Source: Owenia fusiformis (lineage: Eukaryota > Annelida > Polychaeta > Sabellida > Oweniidae). Taken from it: 64,000 nucleotides of DNA. The notes under the pieces were generated by a model. The model had not been told where the DNA came from, ran no database searches, and was given only the letters and a program-made list of their open reading frames with translations. Made by a program: the position numbers and the translations under genes. Within the stretch, counting starts at the first letter, position 1; every line of letters begins with the position of its first letter. Positions 46,401 to 60,100 of this stretch are shown piece after piece. The stretch spans positions 30,726,740 to 30,790,739 of the forward strand of contig CAIIXF020000009.1 of assembly GCA_903813345.2 (NCBI GenBank). The letters are read 5' to 3'.

Positions 46401-49400
46401 ATACATCTTTCTGCTAAATATGAAGAAAATCCGTCAACTAGTATTTGAGTTATCTTCCGGACGGACGGACGGACGGACTGACTGACAGATGGACAGCTTC
46501 ACTATAATATCCAAACTTCGTTCGTTGGGATAATAAAGCAAAGAGAAGCATGTCTAATTCTATTTTGCAAAACAAACATATTGATATTTTGTCATGGCCC
46601 CTTATGCTTACTGTTTACATAATTTCTCCCAGTCGTTACCAGCACAGAGTAGAGCATCATAAGCAATCATTGGAGCGTCATGACCACTGGAACCTGCAGT
46701 ACCACTAAAGCTCAAGGTCTTATAGAACTTGTCCCTCGCTTCAATGCCATAGTCAGCAGGAAAACTTGGTTCTGATTTGCCATCAGTCAGATTTCGCAAA
46801 GCAAGATATTTCTCCCAAGAAGTTTTGAAATAATCCCTGCAAAGATATGGATACAACGGATATAATATATTTACTCCTTCTAATATTGCCCATGTGGGGA
46901 GGTCAAAATACAATTGCCATCTGATTCTTTCTCTGTATGACCTTTCTAGTCTTTTTTGTTTCTAAAGACATAATATGACAGTTCCCCTACCATTTCTCTA
47001 TGTTGTCTTTCACATCTCTGCCCTGGTCTTTAACATATTGTAAGGCTTTGGGTAGCACATCCATCAATCCACAACCCCATTCCAGCACTGGTTTACCTGG
47101 TGTACAAAATATTTAAGTATAACTGTGGAACATGTTATAAGTTATAAGCATCTTTATTTTGCTAACAAGTCTATTAACATGTTGCAAATAAGTGTTTTAC
47201 TTTTCTCGATTATAAAACAAATACACAATCCATTCCTGCCAATAATTTTCAGAAATAAGATACCTTGAATTGCATATGCAGTGAATAGCGCTGCAGCCAA
47301 TGCACCAAGGTAACCTGTTGGATGATTATGTGACATTCTCCCTGATTCTATGGCAACGGCAATCAGTTGACTAACATCTTCTTCTCTGTAAAATAATAAC
47401 AAGCAATTCAAAATTATGAAAGAACTGAACTAAAGACTTCTTCCTCGTGAGCAACAAATATCAATCAAATAAACTATGTCTATAGTGTGATAGTATTACA
47501 CACACATCAATGAGTTTTAAGGGATATGAAATGGATTATATCCCCTAGTGTAATTATGTCACCACCATCAGTTGTGACAATTTCTTATGTGACATTGGTG
47601 ACATTTTGCATGTTATTGCCTTGTTATGTGTTGGCCAAGTACGTAAGTAACATTTTTAAATCAATTTTCAAATGTGTGATAAACATAACCCATATCCCAT
47701 GGCTATTCTTTTTAGTATGTTCAAAGCACTCACTTCGGATAGCGTAGACCTATACACATTGCTCGCATACAGGCTCCACATCCACCTCCCCTATCATAAA
47801 TAAAAAAACAAAAACAATGAACAGTTAACAATTACTGCCTATCCTCAAGAACACAGAAATAAACCCTTCGCTAATCTATATATGAAATATATTTTTACAT
47901 TAAAACTTGTCACTATATTGATAAATTAGTAGTGTTTTATTAGATAAATGACACTTACCTCGCGTTGAAGGGTATATTCAAACCATCCTTCACAAGGGGA
48001 CGTAGACGATGAAGTTCTGACATGCATGTAAGACCTAGAATGAAGCAAGTCATAAATCTTTACAATAAAGGACATCGTCATTTCAATCAATGGGGAGGCT
48101 TGGGCTATTGTTTAATACGGTTTTTAAGAAATTTAAAGGCAGAATCAGATCTATGGAGTGATAAAATTGCCTGCAACATGTACAACTGATCTGAGCAATC
48201 TATTCCTTCTGATATCAATGTAATAAGTGTTATTAATTAGTGACGGTATAAAGGCTTCAAAGTGTAAACATGGGGAGAAAATGTTTTACTTATTTTATCG
48301 AAGTGTCACCTATTGTACAAAATAATAACGAAGCATTAACATGAAAATTTCATCACCTGCCATTTTGCTATAGACATTAACACCGAACTCTGAACACCAA
48401 CTGCCATCATTAAAAAGTTGGACAGCATAACAAAGGCACCGCTTTTGGTGGTGACATAAAAAAGGTAACCATATTTATAAAAAAGTTATACATTATGGTG
48501 AAAATAGGTTTCCTGAAATGATGAGCCGAAAATATTCTAAAATTGAAACAATTTTCGTTACACTTGCTTGCTAGATCTGATTCTCTCTTTAAACTATTTA
48601 GATGAGTATTACCTGGTGCCCTGCCTTTCATGTCTCGCATGCATTCTTTGTATTTGGTTGCAAGATCAGTGTATAATAAGCTTATGTCTTTTCTCGTTCC
48701 ATGTTTAATCAAAGCTAAAAATATAAATATATACACAAATCAGAAGCACAAAGGTAATATTTACACTGTTTGTTGAGTTAAGACCTCATTTGTGCAGTGC
48801 AATATAGGGTTTGACCTTTGAATCTGTAGTTTTCTCATTTACATGTTTCATTATCTGTAACATTTATCTTTGTGTTCTAGCAGTTCTACATTGGATTTTA
48901 GACCCAGGTATTTGTGTTAAAATTCATAAAAAATGTTAGACTGCATATTTCGTACTTCGCCTATTATGATTTTTGTCATACCCTGACAATTTGACAATAC
49001 ATTCATGGCATAACCTTTAAAATACTCTTAGACTCGTAATTATGTTTTCAGAATTTGCATACCTTCAGCAGTTGCAAGGTGCATGACTGTGTCATCGCTG
49101 ATCATCCAATTGGGTACTGTAATACAAAAAGAAATAATTAGCAAATCAGATATTGCAAAATTTGATGCTTGAAAAGTAAAAGATGCAATACAAAATGAAA
49201 ACAACTGGAAAGTCAGGTGATATGATTGTAAGATCAAAATATAATGGACAAAATACTGTTCTCATACATAAGATCATTTAAATAAGAACTCCTATTAAAC
49301 ATGTCAGGTAAGCATAAAGTCATATTTTGAACTTGATATCTGTCCACTGAAATAAACTCTTTCCCTTTCATTTTTGTAAGAGTGCATTTAAGGGGTGATA

Positions 49401-49634
49401 TCAACAAAGTGAAACTGTCAATGGGTAACTACAGTACATACACTTTATCTTAATCTTTTCAAGTCCTCCTAAACTTTTCAATTCTTCTTGTATCGCTTTT
49501 CCAGATTTGCAGAATTCCCAGGATCCATTCTTGTAGCCCAATGCATCACCTACTCCACTGAGGACCATGGCAGCTTCATATCTGACTTTCATAGGAATCT
49601 TTAACATGTTTAATTGTTCTGCTGAATCACCCAT
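43439..49634 (-). CDS. ADPRH: ADP-ribosylarginine hydrolase (ARH1-like), gene 1, ten coding exons, 374 aa
   Basis: The cytosolic enzyme removes ADP-ribose from arginine, using two Mg ions. Coding exons in order: 49442-49634, 49063-49116, 48613-48714, 47959-48034, 47734-47790, 47264-47385, 46991-47096, 46612-46836, 45434-45536 and 43439-43525. Phases agree throughout and the sum is 1125 nt. Family motifs: [17 protein letters not shown] (about 20-36), [13 protein letters not shown] (71-83), [51 protein letters not shown] and HGGDSDST (316-323). The metal ligands of ARH1, the SDD pair and the DSD pair, are all present. The length is close to the 357 aa that I recall for human ADPRH. An AG (CATTACAG) six bases before the ATG points to an upstream non-coding exon. 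Minus-strand AATAAA lies at 43304-43309. Probably active. Confidence 0.93.
44291..45047 (+). mobile_element. Tx1/L1-like LINE 3' end in ADPRH gene 1 intron 9
   Basis: The insert is 757 bp, severely 5'-truncated, and ends in a clean A tract (about 45028-45047) after AATAAA. It is flanked by the 13-bp duplication GTTTCATTACATT (44278-44290 and 45048-45060). It lies antisense to the host gene. Confidence 0.93.
44292..44828 (+). pseudogene. C-terminal fragment of a Tx1/L1-like ORF2
   Basis: The 178 codons are open from the insertion point to TAA. They encode the region after RT: blocks [20 protein letters not shown], then a zinc finger [19 protein letters not shown] followed by VANFWNE, and a Lys/Asn-rich tail. 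There are no internal stops, so this insertion is fairly recent. It lacks the endonuclease and RT. Its sequence differs from the LINE at 17562, so it is a different subfamily. Confidence 0.85.
46060..46535. repeat. Interspersed repeat with inverted ends and a GGAC run, ADPRH gene 1 intron 8
   Basis: The left part has 'caaatcccaacgaac' and the right part 'cgttcgttgggataataaa', partly inverse. A 'ggacggacggacggactgac' microsatellite lies near 46457. This type of sequence is common in mollusc genomes as far as I recall; I cannot assign it to a class. Confidence 0.6.
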
Positions 49635-49639
49635 TTCTC

Positions 49640-52600
49640 ACTGTAATGTAATAAAGAAAATGAAGAATCTAATGATATTTGTAAATTTTGGACACATGCT
49701 CACATGTGCATGCAGCCATGCCTGGTGCTTCATGCAGGCCCATTGCCAGCTTTTGCTATGGGATTTCAGTTTTTAAAAATTCTAGAGAAAATGGTAAAAC
49801 TGCATATTAAAATCAAAACTTGTAAGAATTATGTTTTTATTTTTGCATACACATTATGTTGCAATATGCTCCTTTGAACGCTTATTTTTTCATGGGCAAC
49901 CAGGGAGTTTCTTTTCAATTTTAAAATGAGCTGAAACCAAACAATAGATCTATTTTTTAAATCTTAGGTTTAAATTATATTCTATTCAAATTCTATTACT
50001 GTCAACCTATATATCTGCTTTAAATGGGCTTACTAACCTTTAGCAGATCATTCAATAGAAATATGAATCTGGCTTTAGCCTAGCAAGCATTTTGCAATGA
50101 TTTTACATTTGCAGTGGCATTATCTGGCCAGAATAGCAAGACTGAGAAAGGAATTACAGGGGTTTCATTAGCAGCAGGCAACAGGCGATTTTCACCAGTA
50201 TTTTTCACAAAATTGCTTGTTGTTTTAAGGGACTTTTCAACTTTACCATGTTAAATTTATGATTTTCATTCAATCCAATCCGGATAAATTTTATCTTGGG
50301 ATAAATCTTGGATTACTAATATTGGTGAATTTGTACGATCTGAGGATTATAAGGGGGAATCCCCAAGATTTATCCAATTTGCATCGGAATTTGGATAAAA
50401 TTTATCCAAAAAATACATGTAATCTACCACATGAGATGGATTGAGCTTTATCCCGAGATTAATTCCAGCATCGTACGAATTCACAGATTTTTGGATTAAT
50501 TCTTGGATTAATCCCACAATGCATCATTACCATGACGAAATTTATCGGGATTGGATCCCAGATCCCCTGGGGGTTGACTCTAAATAATTTGGGTCTAGGT
50601 ATGTGCAGCACAGGTAATTTTGGCTAAGGCCATAAACCATGGAACCTGGCCAATCTGAGAGGAAAAAAATTGTCAAAGAGAAAACCCTTTTTCAGTCAAA
50701 AATCAGTTTTTCTACAAAAAAATGGTTATAAATTGATTAAATCAGTTGGCGAAGTTTGGGCCAAATCACCTGAGAAGTGATTTTGAAGTCAATATACCAA
50801 TATTTCAGGAAATTTAGTCCCTTTTACTGGTCTGAGAGGAAATTGACATGGAAAAATTGCTCAAAAAGGGGGTCTTTGGCGCGGCACATAGGTATTAACT
50901 ATCATGAGTTATATAAGAGTGAAGCCCCCGGGCGCGGATCGTACAAATTCACCACCCTAGGACTCTCTGGCTTGTATGATTGCCAAATGTGGATAATCAT
51001 GATAATGATAGATCTAATTCTGCAGTTGAAAATTTGGGTTTGGGAAATTTTAGATCAAGGCTAGCTAAAGATAACTTGGGGTTGTAAATAAGCTGGGTAG
51101 GTGGTTATTTAGATAAAATTCAGCTTTGTGTCAACTACTATTTAAAACAACGCTTTACAACCCCAAGTTTTCAATTTGAAAAAATCAACCCAATAATTAA
51201 TTATCATGGCATAGATCTAGCCTAATTCATAAAAATTACAGTGGGGGACAAAAATAAAACTCAACGTTCACAAGTTGTCACAATGAGCTAATTTCCAAGT
51301 TTCGTGTTTCAAACTCTCCCAAGCGGTAGAAAAATAATTCCCGTTCACTAAAGTAGCACAATAAATGAATCCAAAGCTTCATACCTGCAAATAATGGATA
51401 AATCCCTACCAAATCGAATGAATGTTTTCATGAATCGCCATGTTTGTTATCCAAGGACGGTTGACTCCCAGAATGCAACATCAGTTAACCGTATTTACTC
51501 ATGACAGGTTTCAAAATGGCGGAACAGCATTTTGAAAGCTGGCACGTGTCATGTTGCATTCTGGGAGCCAATCCTCCGTTCCGGCGCAATCGGGCAACAA
51601 AATCACCTCCATATTTGAAGAGTCAGCATAACATATGAATATCCACTTCAACTTTTGAAGTTCTTATTTGTCATTAGAGACACAAATTCCACTATATTTG
51701 GACTTACTAAGACGGAGGAAATAGAGCACTGAATACACTGAGGTAAGAATTTATTACATGTGCGACAGCATGTAATTTTCATAGCTTTTGCAATTCTTTA
51801 TGATCCCCACTGTAAGCATGTAAATGGGTTGGGCACAAAAATTAAAATCGACTTGTTTTGATCTCTCACTTTCACCAAAATGATCAATTCTACATCATAT
51901 AGATCAAACGTTGATTGTGAAATATTGATACACTACCTTAAGAACAGTTACTGCTATCGAGCATGTTCATCCAGGAAAAGTTTCGTAATTCTGTTTATAA
52001 AAACTTTCACTGCTATAAACAGGAAATGCTTTACAGTGTATGAGCGAACAGCACAAGAAAAACCGAACAGAATTTCGTTCGGACTTTTATCGATAAATGC
52101 GGTATCTTTACATCCAGCTACGCAATGGGTATGTAAAGCAAATTTTTATTACACCCTATGCAGACAGAGAATGTGGGAAATATTGGGTGCGGAGCAAATG
52201 AGCGGAGGGTGCGGAGCTAACGGTCATTTTTGAATTTAAATTTGGGATATTTCTGAAACTAAGCCGTTTTGGGACTTCAAATATACCAAGATATGTGTAT
52301 TTGACACCAAATATCAATAAAATTGTGAAAATAGTAGTGCAATTCATTTTATAGCGACGCAGTATGCCTTTAACATTTCCCAGACCTATATACTTTGAGA
52401 CTATCCTTTTAATACTGCGTCCCCAGCATTCATAAAAAATGGTGTTCAATGGTGTATTATCTAATTAATATTATCTTTTTAAATATACCCTTAGTTAACT
52501 ATCAATGATATAATTAATTCCAAAGGAGAATTAATTCAATATGGGACCAGATAGCGAATTATCATCCACAGTTAAGCAAACAATAACACTGTCGTGTGTT

Positions 52601-53028
52601 GGGCTGAATGAAGGGTCTCTGAGACTAAACTCATCGTTACCCTATTGATCAATCGTTTGAATGGGAATTTTGGCAAATAATAAAAAACTCAAATTCTGGC
52701 TATTTTACTCTAGATCTATCTATCTTTGACTAGACGAATTTCACATCTTTAAATACCAAGAGTGCATTAATGGCAAGTAAGCATTAACGAAGACTAAATA
52801 ATCTTTAAGAACTTGACTTGAACCCTTCAAAGACTGTATCACGGTATGAGGAACGCGGTGTTTATAGCCCCCCCCCTCCCTTACACAAAGCCCTTTACTA
52901 TTTTTTAATTTATTTCTGTTTTTATAGACATATTAATACAGACAAATCATTTGATAGAAAATACAAAGCAGCAAAATGCACTGGTGATACAAAAAGATAC
53001 AATAGAATTCAGGATAAACATTAGTTCA
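49640..53028. other. Upstream flank of ADPRH gene 1, foldback repeats
   Basis: No gene seen. A foldback at about 50265-50535 has 'ggataaattttatc' against 'ggataaaatttatcc' and 'gaatttgtacgat' against 'atcgtacgaattc'. Another at about 51455-51580 has 'ttgactcccagaatgcaaca' against 'tgttgcattctgggagccaa'. At 52067 an inverted CCGAAC...GTTCGG block has a relative upstream of gene 2. The 5' non-coding exon and promoter of gene 1 should lie in this interval but I cannot place them. Confidence 0.5.
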
Positions 53029-53035
53029 GTACAAT

Positions 53036-53572
53036 CATGGGCTTTCAACTAGAAGGGTATGCAACTCTATGTAATAACATGAGACCTTCAAAATGAGCAA
53101 TGACATGCTTCCCTTTTATGGCAATATTTCAAAAGGTATTAGATAAATGTATATGTTTTAGTATTATTTTGAATAAAAATCAATTTTTAATATGATTTAA
53201 GCATAAAATATATTCAATATCATATAAAAGTAAACAAAAGAGACCAATAAGAATAAGAGTTATCAAGATGTTCTCTTTGAGTATTGCATTGTGGGTAATT
53301 ATTCAAGAACACATTCCAATAAAAAGATAATTTGTGGGAGAATGTTCACTTTCTGTATTGTCATAATTAGGATGAATTCCAATTTTTATTAAATTATCAA
53401 GATGTATGTAGAAGATCATGTTTTTATTTTTGAGTTATTTCTTTTAATCATCAATAAAAAGTACAAAATAAGATTTTCTTGGAATGTGTACATTCTCCAA
53501 TTTTGAAAACCCATGGCAATGTTTATGTATGAAATATGGGAAGTTGCCTACCCTTCTAGTTGAAAGCCCATG
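53036..53572. mobile_element. MITE, 537 bp
   Basis: Inverted ends of about 35 bp begin CATGGGCTTTCAACTAGAAG. They are flanked by the 7-bp direct repeat GTACAAT (53029-53035 and 53573-53579). Non-coding. It lies between the two ADPRH genes. A 7-8-bp duplication could fit hAT, which I leave open. Confidence 0.8.
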
Positions 53573-54179
53573 GTACAATCCGTGTCTCCTACGAACGAAA
53601 TGAATTTTGAGAATGTGATGAAACCCATTCAACAAAATGCAGCTCACTATCAATCTTTGAAAACATATGTTTATAGTATGAAATATTTCTAAACATCACT
53701 AAATTAAGATCAATATTTTTCCATATTTTACTATCCTCCGACACCTCACACCACTTAGTGTAGATTGCCAAACAGATTATTATAATAAGAGTGTTTCTGT
53801 AAAACTTTACTGAATTTTATTGGGGTCACCTTTACTATATCTTCTCCGACCTGTTAGATTGGATTATACTGTAGGGGTTGAATGAATATGCCTTTAAATG
53901 CTGAACCTGTAAGCATTAACTCGTGTCACTGTTGATATGATATGTAACACCGCTGGTGGATCTTCAGTAATATAATTCAGTGATATCCCAAAACAACTGG
54001 TGCTGCACCCACTTACGATTTAGAAGATTTGCACCCACTTGAAAATGAAAAAATAGAGATGAAAATCCTGTTTTTATAAGTATTCAATACTTTTCTTGTC
54101 CTTTCTTAACCAAGACCTGGTGGTGTCTATTATATAAGCATTCTCACTACAGCTATATAGTGTGGTCCATTTTCCACGC

Positions 54180-57100
54180 TCACATTGCATCACATTTCTG
54201 TCTTATAACATCTCGAATTGTTCCACTATCTTTAATCTGACTCAAGGCATACAACTTATCACCACACTCCACGAGTCGTTGTTTATACTCTAAATCCTTC
54301 AAATAAAATGTATTGTTTTTATACAGTCTGATACTCAAGAAGCTAGGTCGAGATTGGATTATCATGAAATAATGTCAGAAAAAGAGACAAGGTGATATGA
54401 AATGTAAAGAAGTAAAAATACAAGATATTGCAAAACTAACACATTTTTAAAAGTAAATTGTCTCTGTTGCCCCTTTATCTCAAAAGTTTTTAACTTACTT
54501 TATAATTGCATTCTGGCACACCTTGAAATCCATAGAGGGCACCAAACCAGCAGCAAGCATTCACTCCTGTACTATCAGAATCACCACCATGTAACGCTGC
54601 ACTAAATGCAAAATACAGTAACCTCATGTAAACTACAAAGTAACCTCAGTCACATAATACACGGTGACTATCCAGGCCCCGTATATCGCGAGCAAGCTCC
54701 CGCTGACATCGCGAGCAATGAGCTCATGTGAGACGTGGGGCTTCTAACATGAGCTCATAGCTCTCGATGTCAGCGGGGCCTGGATAGTCCACTGATAATA
54801 TACCGCACTAAAGCATTTGCTTGAGTATGTGAAATAAAAGAACATGCATGTATTTCACAATTTGTTTCAGTTGTTTTTAAATTCCCCAATGTTAGATGGC
54901 ACATGTGTTAGCATGGATCAACCTTCAAATTCCATAAATATTATAAAAAGACAACGCCCAAAATAAAGGGGGTTAAGCCACTTCAAGCAGAGGGAGTTTG
55001 TCTCTTATTTACATAACAACCATCATTTACTAATATTTTGGCCTGGTCACTTAAGTTATGCTTACTGTTCACATAGTTTCACCCAGTTGTTACCAGCGCA
55101 GAGTAAAGCATCGTAGGCAATCATCGGAGCGTCATGACCACTTGCCCCTGCTACACCGCCAAAGCTTAATGACGTATAGAATTCGTCCCTCGCTTCAATG
55201 CCATACTCGGCAGGAAAATTTGGTTCTGATTTGCCATCAGTCAGATTTCGCAAAGCAAGATATTTCATCCAAGCTTTTTTGAAATAACCCCTGCAAAGAT
55301 GTGAATGTTACGCGGTAAACACGATACAAAAATATGTCATATTCCGCAACGAATATGGCATATTCACTTGCGGTGTATGACAGATTCACCTGCGGTGTAT
55401 GGCATACACACTAACCAATGAGAACGTGATACGGAAGTACGCAATTGTCAATTTGCACCGATTGAACGAACAAGTTAAACTTTATAAATTATTATAATGA
55501 TTACTGAATCGACAGTTCTGTGTATCGAAAATATTAACTTATGCAGAAGTATCAGTCACTAATCTCACGTGATAAACTTACTCAATCAATCCAGAATCAA
55601 TATATTAGTACTCGACGCACTAACTATATTGGTAATCCAGCGTAGTTTTACATTTAGAGTCGATTCTCGCAACCAAGGCTTTCTGTATCACGTTTTCAAC
55701 TGCGGTATATGTCATATTCACCTGTGTTATATGGCATATTCCGCAAGTGAGTATGACATATTCCGCAGCTGAGTATAGCGTATTCACTGAAATCAATGTA
55801 TCGCATATTCACTGCGGAATATCGCATACTCACCTGCGGAATATGCCATATACCGCAGGTGAGTATGGCATATTCACCCGTATCACAAATACCGCGCAAC
55901 CATGAATGTATGCCATATACCGCGTAACAGTGAATATGATATACGATACTTTACATTACTATACTGTACAAACAGTATGGGTCTCCTGAATGTAGATTAA
56001 TCAGTTAGCTTAAATAGTTACTAGAAATCATTTACAACATCCAGTGGTCCCAAATTTCTCTATCAATATATAGATCACACAGTAATTTCATATCACAATG
56101 TTTCATTTTCTATATACTCTTCCCATTTCAAACACATAGCCATGTGCCATTTCCCCTACCAGTGTTTTACATTCTCTTTCACATCTCTGCCTTGGTCTTT
56201 AATATATTGCAAGGCTTTGGGTAGTACCTCCATCAATCCACAACCCCATTCCAGCACTGGTTTACCTGATGTACAAAACATTTGAATACTTAATGCTCTT
56301 TTGTCTTCAATCTGTGTAAACTCAATTTTTATAATAAACATGAACAATACCAACAATAAGAAGCTATTATTTAATATAACATGTTAAATATCACTGTGTA
56401 ACAAAACTGGACTTTCTGAGGCATCTGATGAGTATTCCCATCGACAAAACAAGTGTTATTGAGAAATGGCAGATCACAAGTACAAATTCAGTATAACTAC
56501 TAAGTGCAATAAAAACAAAATACAAATAAACTTAAAACTTAAAACAAATATACAATACAATCGCTCCATGCAAATAAATACCTTGAGTGGCATATGCAGT
56601 GAATAGTGCTGCAGCCAACGCACCAAGGTAACCTGTTGGATGATGATGTGACATTCTCCCAGATTCTATGGCAACGGCAATCAGTTGACTAACATCTTCT
56701 TCTCTGTCAAATATAACAAGCAATTCATATAGTTATAAAGAACTTAACTCAAATTTTTTTTTACAAATATCAATTAAAAAGACAATTTACGAGTAATACA
56801 TATACGCATACACACTGTTATACTTCCTTTTAAACTACATAGCCCACTGGCGGATTAGGGGGGGGGGGCTGGGGGCCCGGGCCCCCCCCCCCCTTGGGTG
56901 GGCCCAGAAAAAAAAATTGGGCCCAAAAAAATTTTTGGGCCAAAAAAGGCCTTAAGGCCCCAAAAAGTGGGCCTCTTTGATCATTACTGGGCCTTTTAAG
57001 GCCTTATTTTTTAATTTCAGGCCAAATTTTGAAGGAAAATGGGCCTCAAAATTTCAAAATTTGGGCCCACTTTTGGGTTTTAGGGGCCAAAAATTTTTTT

Positions 57101-60100
57101 CTCTGACCTGAAACTTGCCCCCCCCCCCTTATTGGTTCCCAGATCCGCCCCTGTAGCCTGCTATAGTTTTCTCTTGATGACCATTGTGATTATGGCATCG
57201 GGTTTGCGGATAAATGTTGACCCTTTGATACGTTTATAAATTTTGAGAATGGATTTTGTCCGTCCCTCATTCATGTGAGACTGAAAACTCTATATTGATT
57301 GAATGCTAGTACATATACAACTATTTTTGATGAGTATAGGTTATATCAATTTAAATTTATTCTTCAACGTGTATTGTAGTGACTCCTGTATTAATGAAAT
57401 CTCCCTTAGCTTGATATCGTGGTTTTGGATTGTGATAATGGTACTTGAATGGTGGGGGAGGGGGTTATTGGACATTTTTCACGTAAGATCATGAATTTGG
57501 TTTGTTTTCTTTATGACTGTAGTACTCGTGGGTGTTTTTTTTATAATTTTTGATCCTTTTCCTTTAGCACTTTGCATACATGATCAAAGCAGTTCAAATC
57601 ACTCACTTCGGATAGCGCAATCCTATACACATGGCTCGCATAGAGGCACCACATCCACCTCCCCTATTATATAAAACAACAGAGAATAGTTGTTTTGACA
57701 ATTGTTGCATATAATGTACCAAATGTTAACATTTATAAAGACCAACGAAATAAAGCCTCTCTGCTTATCTAATGCAGATGTGAAATATATTTTAACTTGC
57801 TATTAATTATAGACTAGTAGTTTTTACAACTGAAATGGCACTAACCGAGGATTAAAGGGTAAGTTCAGACCATTCTTTTCAAGTGGTCGAAGTAGATCTA
57901 CATGTGACCGACATGTGGCTCCTAGTAGTATAGAATGGAATTTTTTTTTAACTTTCTATTAATCGGAGACTAGTATTTTTATAACATAAATGGCACTAAC
58001 CGAGGGTTGAAGGGTATATTCAAACCATCCTTTTCAAGTGGGCGAAGTATACCTACATATGCCATACATGTGTCTCCTAGAATGGGACATCTCATTAGCT
58101 GATATATGTGCGATGAAGAACGTCATCATTTCAGTGAGGGAAGTACAATGTTGACAAGGTTTTTAAAAAAATCTTAAAGAACATCATCATTTCAGTGAGG
58201 TGACGTACAATGTTTGACAAGGTTTTTAAAAAATCTTAAAGAACATCATCATTTCAGTGAGGTGAAGTACAATGTTTGGCAAGGTTTTTAAAAAATTTTA
58301 AAGAACATCATCATTTCAGTGAAGTGAATACAATGTTTGGCAAGGTTTTTAAAAAGTCTTAAAGAACATCATCATTTCATCGAAGTGAAGTACCATGTTT
58401 GACAAGGTTTTTTAAAAACCTTAACGAACATCATCATTTCAGTGAGGTGAAGCACAATATTTGACAAGGTTTTTTAAAATCTTAAAGAACATCATCATTT
58501 CATCAAGGTGAAGTAACATGTTTGACAAGGTTTTTTAAAAACCTTAACGAACATCATCATTTCAGTGAGGTGAAGTACAATGTTTGACAAGGTTTTTAAA
58601 AAATCTTAAAGAACATCATCATTTCAGTGAGGTGAAGTACAATGTTTGACAAGGTTTTTAAAAATCTTAAAGAACATCATCATTTCAGTGAGGTGAAGTA
58701 CAATGTTTGATAAGGTTTTTAAAAAATCTTAAAGAACATCATCATTTCAGTGAGGTGAAGTACAATGTTTGACAAGGTTTTTAAAAAATCTTAAAGAACA
58801 TCATCATTTCAGTGAGGTGAAGTACAATGTTTGACAAGGTTTTAGAAAAATCTTAAAGAACATCATCATTTCAGTGAGGTGAAGTACAATTTTTGACGAG
58901 GTTTTCAAAACCTTTAAGAACATTATTTCAATGAGGTGAAGTACAATGTTTGACGAGGTTTTTAAAACCTTAAAGAACATCATTTCAGTGAGGTGAAGTA
59001 CCATGTTTGACAAGGTTTTAAAAAAATTAAACCATGAGTTTGTCAAAGAGTGTTTTCTCTTTAGTTAAAATATTACCCGGTGCTCTGCCACTCATGTCAT
59101 TCATGCACTCAATGTATTTGTTGGCAAGAGCAGCATGTAATGAGCCAGCATCTTTTCCAGTTCCATGTTGAATCAAAGCTAAAAATATAAAAACACGTTT
59201 TTACTAATCAGGTATAATAAACACAAATTTTACCCTTTAGCACAAAGGAAATATTTTTGACTTGGCTCTACCCACTTAAGCAGTATGTGGGGTTTGGCCT
59301 TTGCACCTATATTCTGGTTCTCTCTGTGCAAATTTCACCTTGCTTTAGACACTTATCTTTGTATTTGTCGAGTTGTATATTGGATTACAGTGTATGTGTT
59401 AAAATTCATTATTGATTTATTGTATCTATATATTGTGCTATTTTCTCATCTGTTCCCTTAAGAAAAAAGCCATGGTAACCATGGTATTCCATGGTGCGCC
59501 CATGGTAATCCATGGTTTTCCATGGAAATTCATGGTTTTCCATGTTATTTTCCATGGAAATTCATGGACGCCCATGGTAATCTTCCATGGATATTTACCA
59601 TGATTTTCCGTGGTAATTGTTGGTTTGGTAATTGGTTTTTAATGGATGTGTCATGGAGATGTAAAATCAACAATTTTGGTAGGATTTGTATTTACCAAAA
59701 TCTCGAAAATGAATGTTTTGTTAATATATCCCAGTTAGACTGAGACTTATCATTGAGAAAAAAGGGTGGACATTTTATTTTGAAGGTATAGCAAGAACAT
59801 TCATCGAATGTTAGACTCAGCTTACAAATGAGAAAATATGTGAAACAGCAGAGCAGAGAGTAGGCCACAAGATTTCAAAAACAATTGTGCAAAGGTCTTT
59901 TGTGTAGATCAAGACTTTGATAGAGATTGTTTATTTTTTAGGCCAAACACTTCTTTCCTTTGAAAAAGATTGAGTCAAACTAGCCCAAGCTCTGTTTTAT
60001 TTCAATACTTTCTTTAATTTTCAGTTTTAAAAATCAATATGAAGTAATTTAAGAAATAAATAACTCATTTTCTTAAATTACATTTCGTACATTTGAGAAT

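Noticed and set aside
48358-48425. Possible extra exon in intron 3 of ADPRH gene 1
   Set aside because: It ends in a usable donor and stays open briefly, but exons 3 and 4 already join in phase and match the paralogue. Gene 2 has no equivalent that I could find.
55696-55899. 67-residue frame of repeated Gly-Glu-Tyr and Cys-Gly-Ile blocks
   Set aside because: It is produced by translating the palindromic array in an intron.
58113-59030. Regular 61-bp direct repeats resembling a CRISPR array
   Set aside because: The whole unit repeats with no unique spacers, and the DNA is animal. It is an intronic minisatellite.
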